The translations under genes and the position numbers were made by a program. Shown piece by piece: positions 27,402 through 36,488 of a stretch of DNA of 64,000 nt. Within the stretch, counting starts at the first letter, position 1, and each line of letters starts with the position of its first letter. Below the pieces are notes generated by a model. The model was given only the letters and a program-made list of their open reading frames with translations. It made no database searches and was not told where the DNA came from. This DNA comes from Rhodopseudomonas palustris (GTDB taxonomy: Bacteria > Pseudomonadota > Alphaproteobacteria > Rhizobiales > Xanthobacteraceae), in assembly GCF_003226555.1 (NCBI RefSeq), contig NZ_QKQS01000012.1, positions 144,519 through 208,518 of the forward strand, written 5' to 3'.

Positions 27402-27974
27402 TTACTTTTTCTTCACGACCGCTTTGGCCAGCCTGTCGATCACGCTCGGGCTGTCCTGCCCGGTGGCAGCGCAAACCTTTTCACGGGTCCGGCCGCTGAC
27501 GTAGACGCCTAGCACGCCGAATCGGAAACCCCAATAGGCGACCAAGAGCGCGGTGGCGCCGATCAGCGCGTTGATGGTGGCGACATCCCCGGTCCAGAAT
27601 TCGTGCACCAGCACCGCCCACAGCGCGGCGCATTCGGCGGTCAGCTCGAACGCGTAGGCCGGCCGCCACCAGCGCTGCACCGGATCGCTCGCGACCAGTT
27701 CGGCGCGGATCGTCGCCTGGGTCTCGGAGATGGCGATCCGCTGGGTCTCCGCCTCGGCGCGGATCGCCTCGCACCAGCGCAGCTCGGCCTCGGCGATCTG
27801 GTCAGGGACAGCCGTCGGCAGCGATGCCTGCACCGCGTCCGGCGTCGGCGACGGCGCGCCCAGCGCCTCCGACAGAATCTTGCCGGCCGCGCCGCCGAGC
27901 GGCCCGCCGAGCGCGCTGCCGAGCACCGGAGCGCCGAGCGCAATCACCTGTTTGGCGAGATCGGCCCAATCCAT
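27402..27974 (-). CDS. GTA-type 3TM holin
   Basis: 190 residues from ATG 27974, which follows AGGAGGG. It starts MDWADLAKQVIALGAPVLGS with a glycine-rich amphipathic region, then a soluble stretch containing PVQRWWRPAY. Two to three hydrophobic helices follow (about 113-132 and 137-157). This fits the phage/GTA 3TM holin family, which opens the inner membrane for the endolysin. It is two bases downstream of the endolysin gene, forming a lysis cassette. Confidence 0.75.
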   Translation of the reverse strand: MDWADLAKQVIALGAPVLGSALGGPLGGAAGKILSEALGAPSPTPDAVQASLPTAVPDQIAEAELRWCEAIRAEAETQRIAISETQATIRAELVASDPVQRWWRPAYAFELTAECAALWAVLVHEFWTGDVATINALIGATALLVAYWGFRFGVLGVYVSGRTREKVCAATGQDSPSVIDRLAKAVVKKK

Positions 27975-27976
27975 GA

Positions 27977-28741
27977 TCAGTCCCTCCTGAAAGCCGCGAC
28001 CAGCGCGGCGATGAGTTGGCTCCACCGAGACGATGAAGGCGGCGTGGGTTGCGGTCGCGGCGGCGCATCCGCGGGCAGGTCGGGCGCGAGCGGCGGCGAT
28101 GCGATCACCGCTGGCGTCGCGGACAACTCCGCCCGCCATTTGGTCAGCCACGCCTTGCGCTCGGCGAGCCCGATGGTGCCGCCATTGAGCCGCCGGGTGA
28201 CGCCGACCACATCGTCGGCCCGCGCGAACGGCAGGCAGCCGCAGGCGACAAAATCGGCGACGCCGCACAGCAGAAAGTAGCGCGGATCGAGCAGCAGATC
28301 CGGCTCGTTCACCACGTCGAGACCGGTAAGCGCGGCGAGCCGCGCGTAGCCCTCGCGGCCGGTGGTCTGAGCCGCGCCGCGCCCGCGATACGTCCAGCCG
28401 TTGTCGGAGCCGGCGCGATTGCCCATCCGGCCGTTGTAGACCTTGTTGGCGAGCGCCCGCGGATTGTGCGCATACGGCTCCGCACTCGCCCGCGTCGGAA
28501 ACCGCGACGGCCAAACCTGCATCATCCGCGCCGCGGTGTAGTTCAGGTTCTCGACCACGTCGCGCCCCGCCCCGCATTCGTGGCTGAGTTGCGCCATCAC
28601 ATGCGCGGCCAGATCCGGCGTATCGATACCGAACCGCGCGAATACGCTCTCGGAGGCCGCGGCGGTGCCGGCAATCAGTCTAGCCACGCGCCGATCGCCC
28701 TGCGGCCACATCCGCCGCAGCAGGGATTCGTCGATTTTCAT
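27977..28741 (-). CDS. Endolysin, GH19 chitinase/lysozyme-like
   Basis: 254 residues from ATG 28741. The catalytic Glu55 lies in AQLSHECGAG, and the GH19 signature YRGRGAAQTTGREGYARL follows at about 130-150; the catalytic domain extends to about residue 195. The C-terminus has a proline-rich linker and a short hydrophobic tail (SQLIAALVAAF) that may anchor it. It probably cleaves peptidoglycan glycan strands to release particles. The frame continues upstream into a palindromic repeat, which is why the start at 28741 is favoured. Confidence 0.85.
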   Translation of the reverse strand: MKIDESLLRRMWPQGDRRVARLIAGTAAASESVFARFGIDTPDLAAHVMAQLSHECGAGRDVVENLNYTAARMMQVWPSRFPTRASAEPYAHNPRALANKVYNGRMGNRAGSDNGWTYRGRGAAQTTGREGYARLAALTGLDVVNEPDLLLDPRYFLLCGVADFVACGCLPFARADDVVGVTRRLNGGTIGLAERKAWLTKWRAELSATPAVIASPPLAPDLPADAPPRPQPTPPSSSRWSQLIAALVAAFRRD

Positions 28742-28768
28742 GGTCGCCCTCGTGAAGTCGAAACAACC

Positions 28769-28849
28769 GTCATTGCGAGCGAAGCGAAGCAATCCAGCAG
28801 CGCAGTGCACGGCGCTGGATTGCTTCGTCGCTTCGCTCCTCGCAATGAC
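28769..28849. repeat. Palindromic intergenic repeat
   Basis: Inverted repeat of about 80 bases whose arms run from GTCATTGCGAGCG at one end to CGCAATGAC at the other, with GCAATCCAG/CTGGATTGC inside. It lies between the tail-fibre-like gene and the endolysin. A second member of the family is at 48788. Confidence 0.8.
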
Positions 28850-28871
28850 GCGGAGTTGAGATGCCGCGTAA

Positions 28872-30239
28872 CTACCCAATCGCGCCGCGCGAGCCGAGCA
28901 GCGCCGCCGACTCGGCGTACATCTGAAACAGCGCGACGTTGACCGAAGCGGCGGTGCTGCCGTTGTTCATCCACAGATGCGGAGTGAGGAATTGAGTGGC
29001 GACCGGCAGATCGCTGGTCACCACGCCGCTTGCGACATCGCCGGAATTCAGCCGCTCGACGCGGCAGCGGATCTCGCCGCCGTTCGGCTCCGCGGATAGT
29101 AACAGCTCGTAAAGATCCTGCCCGCCCGTGGTCGGGAAGCCGCCACCGAGGCTGGTCTTGGTCGCCGCACCGCTGCCATCGTTCGTAAGCAGCGACAGCG
29201 TCGTATCCCCGGAGTCGAAGCCGACGCCGATCAGGTTGAGCAGTGTGCTCGGATTGGCATTGCCGATCGGGCTCGCCGAGCCATACAGCCCGGCGAACAG
29301 CCGGCAGTTGGTCTGAAACCACTCGATGCCGAACCGCATCAGCAGATAGAACCCGCCAAGGCTCGTGGCATTGCCGCGCCATAGCGTCAGTGCCGATCCG
29401 CAAGCGCCGGCTGACGCGCCGGCACTCGCAGAGGATACGAGATCGAGCCGCGGCGACGACAGGAACAGATTGCCGGCCGAGGGACCGACCGCGGTCGCCG
29501 TGCCGGTGAGCGTGGCGCCGAGACCGACCATATCGAGCGTGGTACTGCCCGGCCGCGGCGACCATTGCATCGGCTGCCGGCGCCGCGCGTCCTTCAGATC
29601 GAGCCGGCCGTGCAGCGCCGCCCATCCGCGCAGGCCAGCATAGTAATTCGCCGCATCCGGCGTCAGCTTGACGACGAAGTCGTCGCTGCCGAACAGCCCG
29701 AACAACGCCCGCGTGCTCCAATTGTCCTGCAGGATCAGGCCGGCGTCTTTCGCGGCGGCGCTCTTGTTAATGATCACGCGCATATGGCCGCTGCCGGGCG
29801 TAACGTCGTCGTTGGACAGCAGTACGTTGTCGGACTTCACCGACAAGCGCCGACTGGAATCCGCCGTGGTGTTGACGCCGAGCAGTGGCAGGTTCTGGAA
29901 CGCCGCCAGCGCGTTCACCCACGCCGCGCCGCTCCATGCCAGCAGCGTCTGCGTCGACAGATCATAGGCGAGCCAGCCTGGGCTCGGCGCAAAGAACCGC
30001 CAGTCGCCGTCGTAGTACGCGGCGACCTGCCCGCTCTTGCCCGCCCACGCGCCGCCGGCGCTGGCCGCCACGATCCAGCGCTGCCCCTCGCTTGGCGACG
30101 GGGGCGGCACGCTCAGCGCCGACGACAGCACCGCGAGCTGCACCAGGCCGTCGAGGCTGAACAGCGCCTCGTTGTGGGTGACGTGCTTCTGCGCCTGGCT
30201 CGCCTCGATCAGAGGCAGGCCGAGATTGGCAGTGGTCAT
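28872..30239 (-). CDS. DUF2793-type tail-fibre-like protein
   Basis: 455 residues from ATG 30239, with GAGGAT upstream. The N-terminal part (MTTANLGLPLIEASQAQKHV, HNEALFSLDGLVQLAVLS and the later PPSPSEGQRWIVA) is the DUF2793 domain found next to GTA and phage tail genes. The rest is beta-rich and Gly/Ser/Thr-rich, in keeping with a fibre or host-recognition tip. It starts ten bases after the stop of the g15-like gene, so they are probably one transcript. Binding target unknown. Confidence 0.75.
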   Translation of the reverse strand: MTTANLGLPLIEASQAQKHVTHNEALFSLDGLVQLAVLSSALSVPPPSPSEGQRWIVAASAGGAWAGKSGQVAAYYDGDWRFFAPSPGWLAYDLSTQTLLAWSGAAWVNALAAFQNLPLLGVNTTADSSRRLSVKSDNVLLSNDDVTPGSGHMRVIINKSAAAKDAGLILQDNWSTRALFGLFGSDDFVVKLTPDAANYYAGLRGWAALHGRLDLKDARRRQPMQWSPRPGSTTLDMVGLGATLTGTATAVGPSAGNLFLSSPRLDLVSSASAGASAGACGSALTLWRGNATSLGGFYLLMRFGIEWFQTNCRLFAGLYGSASPIGNANPSTLLNLIGVGFDSGDTTLSLLTNDGSGAATKTSLGGGFPTTGGQDLYELLLSAEPNGGEIRCRVERLNSGDVASGVVTSDLPVATQFLTPHLWMNNGSTAASVNVALFQMYAESAALLGSRGAIG

Positions 30240-30249
30240 GATCAAATCC

Positions 30250-33200
30250 TCACAGCACGACAGTAGCGGTAGCGGCGAAACCCGGGCCGACGGTCGCTGA
30301 GAGTTGCGCGACCCGGAGCGTGAGCGCGGCTTGCGGCGCGCCGAAATCGGCGAGCTCGTCGGCGGCGGCGTACAGCGCCATCGGCACCGCGCTTTGCATC
30401 GACCGCACGACTGCGCCGCTAGGCCCGAGGATATCGACCGCATAGGCCTCGTTGTCTTCGCCGAGCGGCACTTCGACGCCCCAGCCGTCGCCGTCGATCC
30501 GGGTGCGGCGGATCCAGCCGATGCGGACGCCGTCCGCAACGCGGCGCGCGGTCAGATGTACTGGCGCCAGCGGCCGCAGCGCAGTCGGGCCCAGCGTCAC
30601 CGTCAGGTCGACCGCGCTCGGATCGTCATGACTGCGTCCCGCCGCGACGATACGCAGGCGCAGGCTGCGGCCGAGCGCCGACAGCCCGCGCGCGATCGGC
30701 ACCAGATGGGTATCGAGCAGCACGAACCGCGCGCCGGCGGCGACATGATCGCGCATCACGCTGTCGCTGCCGGCCTGCCCGCGCAAGAGATGCGACAAGC
30801 GATAAATGTTGCCGTCGATCAGTTCGGCGTGGGCGAATTGCAGGATCTCCCAATCGCCGTCGGACGTCTGCACCGCCGCGGCGTTGCCGCCGGCCAGCAC
30901 CCGCAGCGCCGACAGCGACGCCAGCGCACCGCCGGCGATCTGCACGCGGAAGGTCGTGACGCGATCCCACCGCGCCAGCGGCCCGCGCGGCAGCGGATCG
31001 AGCGTGGTGCCGATGATGGTGCGCGCCGGCGCGCTCGCCAGCGGCTGATAGCTGGCGCCATCGGCGGAGACGTAGATCGTCTCCGCCACAGGCCACGGAT
31101 TGGCGAACACCGCGAGCCGTGTCAGCACGTCCGGCGCCGCGGCATCGATCACCGGCAGATCGAGCGCGATGACCTCGGCCGGACCGAGCGCCGGCGGAAT
31201 GGCCGCTGTGGCCGGCCGCGGCGTCCGCTGCGGCAGCGCGAACACGTCGGGATCGATGCTGCGCGCCGTGACCTGCCGCATGTCGGTGTCGACCACCTCG
31301 TCGATCTCGAACAGCCGCCGCCGGCCAGCGAGCGACAGCGCCACGACATCGCCGGGCGCCAGCCGCAGATGCTGCCGGCCGAGCGCGAGGCTGGCACGCT
31401 CGCGGCCGGCCCACAGATCCTGCAGCACGATCTCGGCGCGCCGGGTCGCCGCAGCGTCGTTGGTGACGACCGCCAGATCGGCCTTCACCATCCGCGCCGC
31501 GCCGCCGACGAGCCGGCGCGAGCTAGCGGCGGCGCGGCGATAATCGGCCAACGCATCACTATAGGCGATCGCGGTTTCGCGCGGCAGCTCGGTCTCCTGC
31601 GCCCGCGTCAGCCGCCACGGCGCGCCCTTGTCGGGTAGCACCAGATCGTCCTCGGTCAGTTCGATCACCGGCGCGCCGCCGCGCTGCACGAAGCGCAACA
31701 CGCCATCGGCCGCGGCGGCATTGAAACTGTAAGCCAGCGCCAGCGGCTCGATCATCGCCCGCGGTGCCATCGGCCGGTCGACCACATAGCCGTCGCAGCC
31801 CTCGCGCAGATCGCTGCTGTCGACGCCACTGACACCGGCATCGGCGAGCAGCGCGGCGATCAGCGCATCCAGCGGTGCGCCGCCGAGCCGGCCGGTGAGC
31901 CAGTGCCCGCTGGTCCAGTTCGGCGCGTCGTTCCACACATCGCTCGCAGCCGGAAACACCGGATAGGGCCGCGCATCCCAGGTCCACAAATGGATCACCG
32001 ACAGGTCGATCATCCGGCCGCCATACAGCGGCGACACAGGATTGCGGGCCTCGGCGCTGAACGCCGTGATCAGGCATTCGAGATAACGGCGCTGGATCAG
32101 ATCGTCGCGCTCGCCGCTGGAGAAATACGGCGCGAAGTTCTCGCTAGATTTCAGATCGGGAAACACGCTCGGCTGATTGGCGCCCTTGTCGACGGCCGGG
32201 CAGCCGACCTCGGTCAGCCACACCGGCTTGCTCATCGGCACCCAGCCGGTCGGCGACGCGAGCTCACTGCCGCCGACCCGCTCGACATGCGGCTGCGACC
32301 AGAAGCTGCGGATATCCTTGACGCGGTGGATCCACGGCTTGCCGAGCCCGTCGGTGATCGGCACCCGCGCCTGCCCGGTGCGTGCCGCCGCGTCCGGGTA
32401 GTACCAGTCGTAGCCCTCCCCGGCTTCGACATTGGCGGCGAGATAGCCGCGATCGTAGGTGGTGGCGGCAATCGCCGAATCCAGATGGCCGGCATCGTCA
32501 CGCCAGTCGGCCAGCGGCGCGTAGTAATCGATACCGATCGCGCCGATCGCGGGCGAGGCCCACAGCGGGTCGAGCGGAAACCGGATCTCGGATGCGTCCG
32601 GCGTCACCACGTCGGCGCCGTATTCGGTCCAATCCGCTCCATACGTGACCAGCGTGCCGCCGCCGACGATCGCCTTGACGTCAGCGGCAAGCGCGACGAG
32701 CTGCTGCACCGCCGGGTACACGCCGGGCGCCGAGCGTACCCGCGTCAGCGACCGCAGCTCCGAGCCGATCAGGAACGCATCGACGCCGCCGGCACCGGCG
32801 CAGAGCTGCGCGTAGTGCAGGATCATGCGGCGATAATTCCAGGTGCCGCCGGCGAAGAATTGCGCGACCTGCGCGGCAGCCGTCGCCGTGCCCTGCGGCG
32901 AGCCCGGCACGCCCGGCGCCGGATCGCAACTGATGCGGCCGCGCCAGGGATAAGGCGGCTGCGGCGCCGCGCCGGTCCACGGATTGGGAAGGCCGTTGCC
33001 GGCCGGCACGTCCATCACCACGAACGGATAGAACGTGATCTTCAGGCCGCGCGCTTTCAGTTCGCCGATCAGATGCACCACGGTGTCGTCGGACGGCGTG
33101 CCGCCATAGGCCGGCCGTCCATCGACCTGCGAGATCAGCCGTGCGCTGGCCCGCGTCGCGCCGGCCACCGACCAGGAGCCCTGATCGAGCTTCTTGTCGC

Positions 33201-34122
33201 GGCGCTCGACGCCGGGCTCGACCGTGCAGGCCTGCGCCCGCAGATCGGTGCCGAACCACGCGACCACCAGCGCGACGCGCTGTAGTCCCGGACAAACGCC
33301 CTGCAGATCGTCGAGCGAGCCGAGCACATCGGACGCCGCATAAGCGACATGGCGGTTCTCCGGTGCCGCACTGCCGGCGCCGAGCACTTGCACCCGCGTC
33401 GCCGGCTCGTAGCCGAATTCGGTGGTGCCGGGGATCAGCGTTACCGCGCGGGTGATCTGTTCGAGCAGGCCGATCGGCCGCACGATCTCGAACGACAATT
33501 GCGGCAGACGGTTGCCGAAATCGGCCAGCGGCAACCGCTCGAACACCACGTAAGCGAGCCCGCGATAGGCCGGCGCATTGCCGGCGCCTTCCTTGGCGAC
33601 GATCAGCCCGTCCGGCGCCTGATCCTCTGTGCCGCGATGGACGCGAACGTTGAGGCCGGTCAGATCGAGCGGCTTGCCGTCGGCCCAGATCCGCGCCACC
33701 CGGCCGATCGGCCCTTCGCACAGCCCGACCGCGAAATTGGCGAAGTAACTGTAGGTCGTGGTGGTGGTCGTGGTCTGCCCGCCCCCGCCGCCGCCAAAGC
33801 CCTTGCCGCCGCCTCCGCCGCCGGTGGTGCTTTGCTCGACGCTGATCACCTCCTCGAGCGCGGTCGCCCAGATCACCTGGCCGGCGAGCCGGGCGCGGCC
33901 ATACACCCGGGGGATCGGCGCGCCTTCGGTCGAGGCCATCAGGTCGAGATCGGCGAGCCGCGGCCCTTCGACCGTGCGCGACGTATCGGTGCTGCCGCCG
34001 AACAGCGACTGATCGAGCGCATTGCCGATCAGCGCTCCTGCGATCCGCCCGGCAATCGCGCCGACAGGACCGAACAGCGCGCCGGCCGCAGCGCCGGCGA
34101 CGGAAAGAACGAGAGCTGCCAT
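30250..34122 (-). CDS. GTA host-specificity/megatron protein (g15-like, TIM-barrel)
   Basis: 1290 residues. ATG 34122 gives MAALVLSVAGAAAGALFGPV, the usual glycine-rich hydrophobic start of GTA g15; the longer frame upstream is rejected. The middle holds the glycoside-hydrolase-like TIM barrel (GIDYYAPLADWRDD, ANVEAGEGYDWYYPD and KPVWLTEVGCPAVDKGANQP), and the C-terminal half is the phage tail-tip domain. A poly-Gly/poly-Thr segment (KGFGGGGGGQTTTTTTTYSY) lies at about 105-125. It forms the tail baseplate that contacts the recipient cell. It should directly follow g14 but is here separated by about 1.9 kb of other genes. Confidence 0.92.
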   Translation of the reverse strand: MAALVLSVAGAAAGALFGPVGAIAGRIAGALIGNALDQSLFGGSTDTSRTVEGPRLADLDLMASTEGAPIPRVYGRARLAGQVIWATALEEVISVEQSTTGGGGGGKGFGGGGGGQTTTTTTTYSYFANFAVGLCEGPIGRVARIWADGKPLDLTGLNVRVHRGTEDQAPDGLIVAKEGAGNAPAYRGLAYVVFERLPLADFGNRLPQLSFEIVRPIGLLEQITRAVTLIPGTTEFGYEPATRVQVLGAGSAAPENRHVAYAASDVLGSLDDLQGVCPGLQRVALVVAWFGTDLRAQACTVEPGVERRDKKLDQGSWSVAGATRASARLISQVDGRPAYGGTPSDDTVVHLIGELKARGLKITFYPFVVMDVPAGNGLPNPWTGAAPQPPYPWRGRISCDPAPGVPGSPQGTATAAAQVAQFFAGGTWNYRRMILHYAQLCAGAGGVDAFLIGSELRSLTRVRSAPGVYPAVQQLVALAADVKAIVGGGTLVTYGADWTEYGADVVTPDASEIRFPLDPLWASPAIGAIGIDYYAPLADWRDDAGHLDSAIAATTYDRGYLAANVEAGEGYDWYYPDAAARTGQARVPITDGLGKPWIHRVKDIRSFWSQPHVERVGGSELASPTGWVPMSKPVWLTEVGCPAVDKGANQPSVFPDLKSSENFAPYFSSGERDDLIQRRYLECLITAFSAEARNPVSPLYGGRMIDLSVIHLWTWDARPYPVFPAASDVWNDAPNWTSGHWLTGRLGGAPLDALIAALLADAGVSGVDSSDLREGCDGYVVDRPMAPRAMIEPLALAYSFNAAAADGVLRFVQRGGAPVIELTEDDLVLPDKGAPWRLTRAQETELPRETAIAYSDALADYRRAAASSRRLVGGAARMVKADLAVVTNDAAATRRAEIVLQDLWAGRERASLALGRQHLRLAPGDVVALSLAGRRRLFEIDEVVDTDMRQVTARSIDPDVFALPQRTPRPATAAIPPALGPAEVIALDLPVIDAAAPDVLTRLAVFANPWPVAETIYVSADGASYQPLASAPARTIIGTTLDPLPRGPLARWDRVTTFRVQIAGGALASLSALRVLAGGNAAAVQTSDGDWEILQFAHAELIDGNIYRLSHLLRGQAGSDSVMRDHVAAGARFVLLDTHLVPIARGLSALGRSLRLRIVAAGRSHDDPSAVDLTVTLGPTALRPLAPVHLTARRVADGVRIGWIRRTRIDGDGWGVEVPLGEDNEAYAVDILGPSGAVVRSMQSAVPMALYAAADELADFGAPQAALTLRVAQLSATVGPGFAATATVVL

Positions 34123-34175
34123 GGGAGCACGCCTTCGGCGATTGGTGAACGCGACGGCCATCGGCCGGACGCGAA

Positions 34176-34206
34176 ACGCCCGGGCGGAAGTGTCCGGCCC
34201 GGGCGT
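34176..34206 (-). terminator. Hairpin between the marR cassette and g15
   Basis: Stem ACGCCCGGGC/GCCCGGGCGT (10 bp) with an 11-base loop, followed on the minus strand by TTTC. Likely terminator of the marR transcript. Confidence 0.5.
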
Positions 34207-34303
34207 CAGAATTCTCAATCAGGTTCAGGGTGCGAAGACGAACGATATGTTCGAACTAACAGGCATCACGGCCTCGACGTCACCGCAGGTAGTCAGCGAT
34301 CGT

Positions 34304-34757
34304 TCACCGCGCCGCAGCCGACAGGCCGAACCGCCGCGTCAGCCGGAAGCCATCGCGAATGCTGAGGCCGATCAGCGTCAGGTTGATCGCGCCGGCGATC
34401 AGCTCCACCGCCTGCACCACCGTGAAGATCTGGTCGAACTGACCGGCGGCGGCGCCGCTGCTGCAGCAGGATCGCGCACGGCACCAGCACGGCGATGCCG
34501 TTGACGGCGATGAACGGCATCCGCCAGCGCTTGGCGGCGACGACCGGGTGCGGGGACTTGCCGCCGAGCTTGAAGCCGCTGGCGCCAGCGAGCGCGATCG
34601 CCGGGATCAGCACCGCGAGGCCCCACAGGATGCGCAGCTTGACGGCGGCGATCTGCGCCTCGTCGCCGCCGAGTTCGACCACGAGAGTCGAGGTCCAGAA
34701 CACGAGGATGGTGAGAAACGCGATGATACCCGCAATCGGGTGCAGCCTCTTGATCAT
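34304..34757 (-). pseudogene. Small membrane protein, frameshifted
   Basis: The first half reads MIKRLHPIAGIIAFLTILVF, with further helices at about 45-62 and 80-97. After ILLQQ the frame shifts in a run of GCC/CGC triplets near 34445-34460. In the original frame an arginine-rich, meaningless tail follows. In the next frame the sequence continues as GQFDQIFTVVQAVELIAGAI and ends GFRLTRRFGLSAAR at 34304. The pattern is that of a small four-helix membrane protein often paired with a MarR regulator. The frameshift is either real inactivation or a sequencing error in GC-rich repeats. It starts directly after the marR stop. Confidence 0.7.
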
Positions 34758-35231
34758 TTACGAGCTCCTGTCACTGAACTGACTGTCGAGCCGATCGCGA
34801 AGCGCGGTCAGCATTTCCCTGGTCTTACGAAGCTGGCGCGGATCACTGCCCGCGATCATCGCGTCGGCGACCGGTGCCCACAGCTCGCTCGCCTGCTTGA
34901 ACACGCGCTCGCCGCGCGGCGTCAGCACCACCAGCTTGGCGCGCTTGTGCGCCGGGTTCGGCGCGAAGCCGACCAGCCCGGCTTCGGCCAGCTCGTCGAC
35001 GATCCGCTGCACCGATTGCCGGGCCAGGCCCATGTTGTCGGCGAGCCGCGCCACCGAGAACGTGCCGCGGCCGTGGGCGACCGAGCCCAGCACCTGCCAG
35101 CGCGCGCTGGTCAGCCCGAGCGGCTTCACCAGCGCATCGCCGAACCTGATCAGCGCACCGTTGAGCCGGAAGACTTCCAGCACGAGAGCGTTGGCGGGAT
35201 GGTCGAACGGGGTTTCTGTCGCCTGCGTCAT
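34758..35231 (-). CDS. MarR-family transcriptional regulator
   Basis: 157 residues. Winged-helix core with RWQVLGSVAHGRGTFSVARL, the recognition helix RQSVQRIVDELAEAGLV and the wing NPAHKRAKLVVLTPRGE. MarR dimers repress neighbouring genes and release DNA when they bind small aromatic or oxidised ligands. Two 16-bp palindromes with TGACAG arms lie immediately upstream of its start, so it very probably represses itself and the membrane gene that follows. Confidence 0.9.
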   Translation of the reverse strand: MTQATETPFDHPANALVLEVFRLNGALIRFGDALVKPLGLTSARWQVLGSVAHGRGTFSVARLADNMGLARQSVQRIVDELAEAGLVGFAPNPAHKRAKLVVLTPRGERVFKQASELWAPVADAMIAGSDPRQLRKTREMLTALRDRLDSQFSDRSS

Positions 35232-35246
35232 GACAGCACCCTGTCA
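35231..35246. promoter_or_regulatory. Putative MarR operator 1
   Basis: Palindrome TGACAG-N4-CTGTCA touching the marR start codon. Same arms and spacing as operator 2. Confidence 0.65.
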
Positions 35247-35248
35247 TT

Positions 35249-35266
35249 TTGACAGCTTACTGTCAA
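35249..35266. promoter_or_regulatory. Putative MarR operator 2
   Basis: Palindrome TTGACAG-N4-CTGTCAA, centred 19 bases from operator 1, so the two sites are about two helical turns apart. Expected to overlap the marR promoter. Confidence 0.65.
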
Positions 35267-35385
35267 GATGCTTAGCCGCCCCCTGCCGGGCGGACGCGAC
35301 GGAAGTTCAATGCCGGCGGCGTTGACGGAGTTCGCGGCATTTGCATCGTACCGGCTTGGGCGAACCGGCCGGTCAGGATGAGACG

Positions 35386-35853
35386 ATGGACTTTCTAGCG
35401 AGCGTAGTCGTAGCGATCGTCGCCTATGGCGCGGTGTATTTCATCGGCAAGCCGGTGGTGGCGCTGCAGGCCAAGCGGATCGAAGTGCTCGACGTCGCCG
35501 AGCGCTACTCCGGCGTCGAGGCCGGCGCGCCCGAGGAGACCCGCGACGCCGCCGTCAAGGCGCTGTTCGAAGCCGGCACCGCGCTGCGCGCCTATCAGCG
35601 CGGCTGGTCGACCGCGGTCCGGCTGTGGTGCTGGGTGTGGGGCTACGATCTCGATCTCGCCGTGCAGGCGCTGTACGGCCTCGCCGAAGGCCCGCGCGCC
35701 AAGATGGTGATCCCGCCGGAGGCCCGCCGCAACACGCTGAATGCGCTGTACGTCGCGCTCGGTGCCGCGGGGCACCTGCCGCCCGAAACCGTCGACGCCA
35801 TCAAACGCATGATCGCCGAGACCAAGGCCGCCAACGCCAAGGCGCACGCCTGA
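35386..35853 (+). CDS. Hypothetical membrane-anchored protein
   Basis: 155 residues from ATG 35386 (MDFLASVVVAIVAYGAVYFI), a single N-terminal membrane helix. The remainder is soluble and helical, with a conserved-looking WCWVWGYDLDLAVQALYGLA and a lysine/alanine-rich end. A start 15 codons upstream is also open but would bury the helix. Function unknown. It runs opposite to the GTA genes, between g14-like and marR, and is not a phage-type protein by appearance. Confidence 0.65.
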   Translation: MDFLASVVVAIVAYGAVYFIGKPVVALQAKRIEVLDVAERYSGVEAGAPEETRDAAVKALFEAGTALRAYQRGWSTAVRLWCWVWGYDLDLAVQALYGLAEGPRAKMVIPPEARRNTLNALYVALGAAGHLPPETVDAIKRMIAETKAANAKAHA

Positions 35854-35972
35854 AGCTGATCGGCCCGACTTGCTGACCTTGCGCGCGCGCCGTCACTCCG
35901 AAGCGATGAAGCGCAGCTTGCCGGCGCGCCGCGTCGGCTGGCCAATGTCGTTGGTATGGTCGATGCCATCTA

Positions 35973-36449
35973 TCACCGGCACCTCGGTGAAATCGAACGG
36001 GCTCTTGGACCTCCCACACCGGGAAACGTGAACGCATAAGCGAGCCGGCGGCGCCACCATGGCGTGATCTCGACTTCGCACACCGCGGCGCCATCGTGGG
36101 CGTGGATCATCGTCGTGGTAGAGCTTGCAATGGCGGCGTGCTTGGCGACGCAGCCGTCGCGCCAGCGGAACAGCAATACGTCGCCTTTGCCGAATGCATC
36201 GCACGGCACCGGCACGAGATGGCGCAGCGCCGCGGCCGCCAGGGTCTCGTCGCCGCCGGCTTCGGCCCAATCCGGCGCGTAAGGCGGCGGCGCTTCCGGC
36301 TCCTCGCCCAGGCAATTGCGCCACACCCCGCGCACCAGGCCGAGGCAATCGCAGCCGATGACCTTCACCGACGCCTGATGCCGATAGCGCGTGCCGATCC
36401 AGCTCCGCGCTTCGGCGACCAGCGCATCGCGGTCGAGTAGCTGATCCAT
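35973..36449 (-). CDS. GTA NlpC/P60 cell-wall peptidase (g14-like)
   Basis: 158 residues. The catalytic Cys35 lies in GCDCLGLVRGVW and the catalytic His104 in AKHAAIAS, which is the order of NlpC/P60 peptidases of GTA tails. It opens the recipient's peptidoglycan during delivery. The core ends at AYAFTFPG; the last 12 or so residues (ending SISPRCR) differ from what is expected and run into a junction. In another frame the bases 35893-36000 encode a short peptide ending GKLRFIASE that belongs to something else. This suggests a recombination point just after the gene. Confidence 0.85.
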   Translation of the reverse strand: MDQLLDRDALVAEARSWIGTRYRHQASVKVIGCDCLGLVRGVWRNCLGEEPEAPPPYAPDWAEAGGDETLAAAALRHLVPVPCDAFGKGDVLLFRWRDGCVAKHAAIASSTTTMIHAHDGAAVCEVEITPWWRRRLAYAFTFPGVGGPRARSISPRCR

Positions 36450-36488
36450 CGTGCCCTCGCTCGATTGAGTGATGAGATCGTGACGCGG

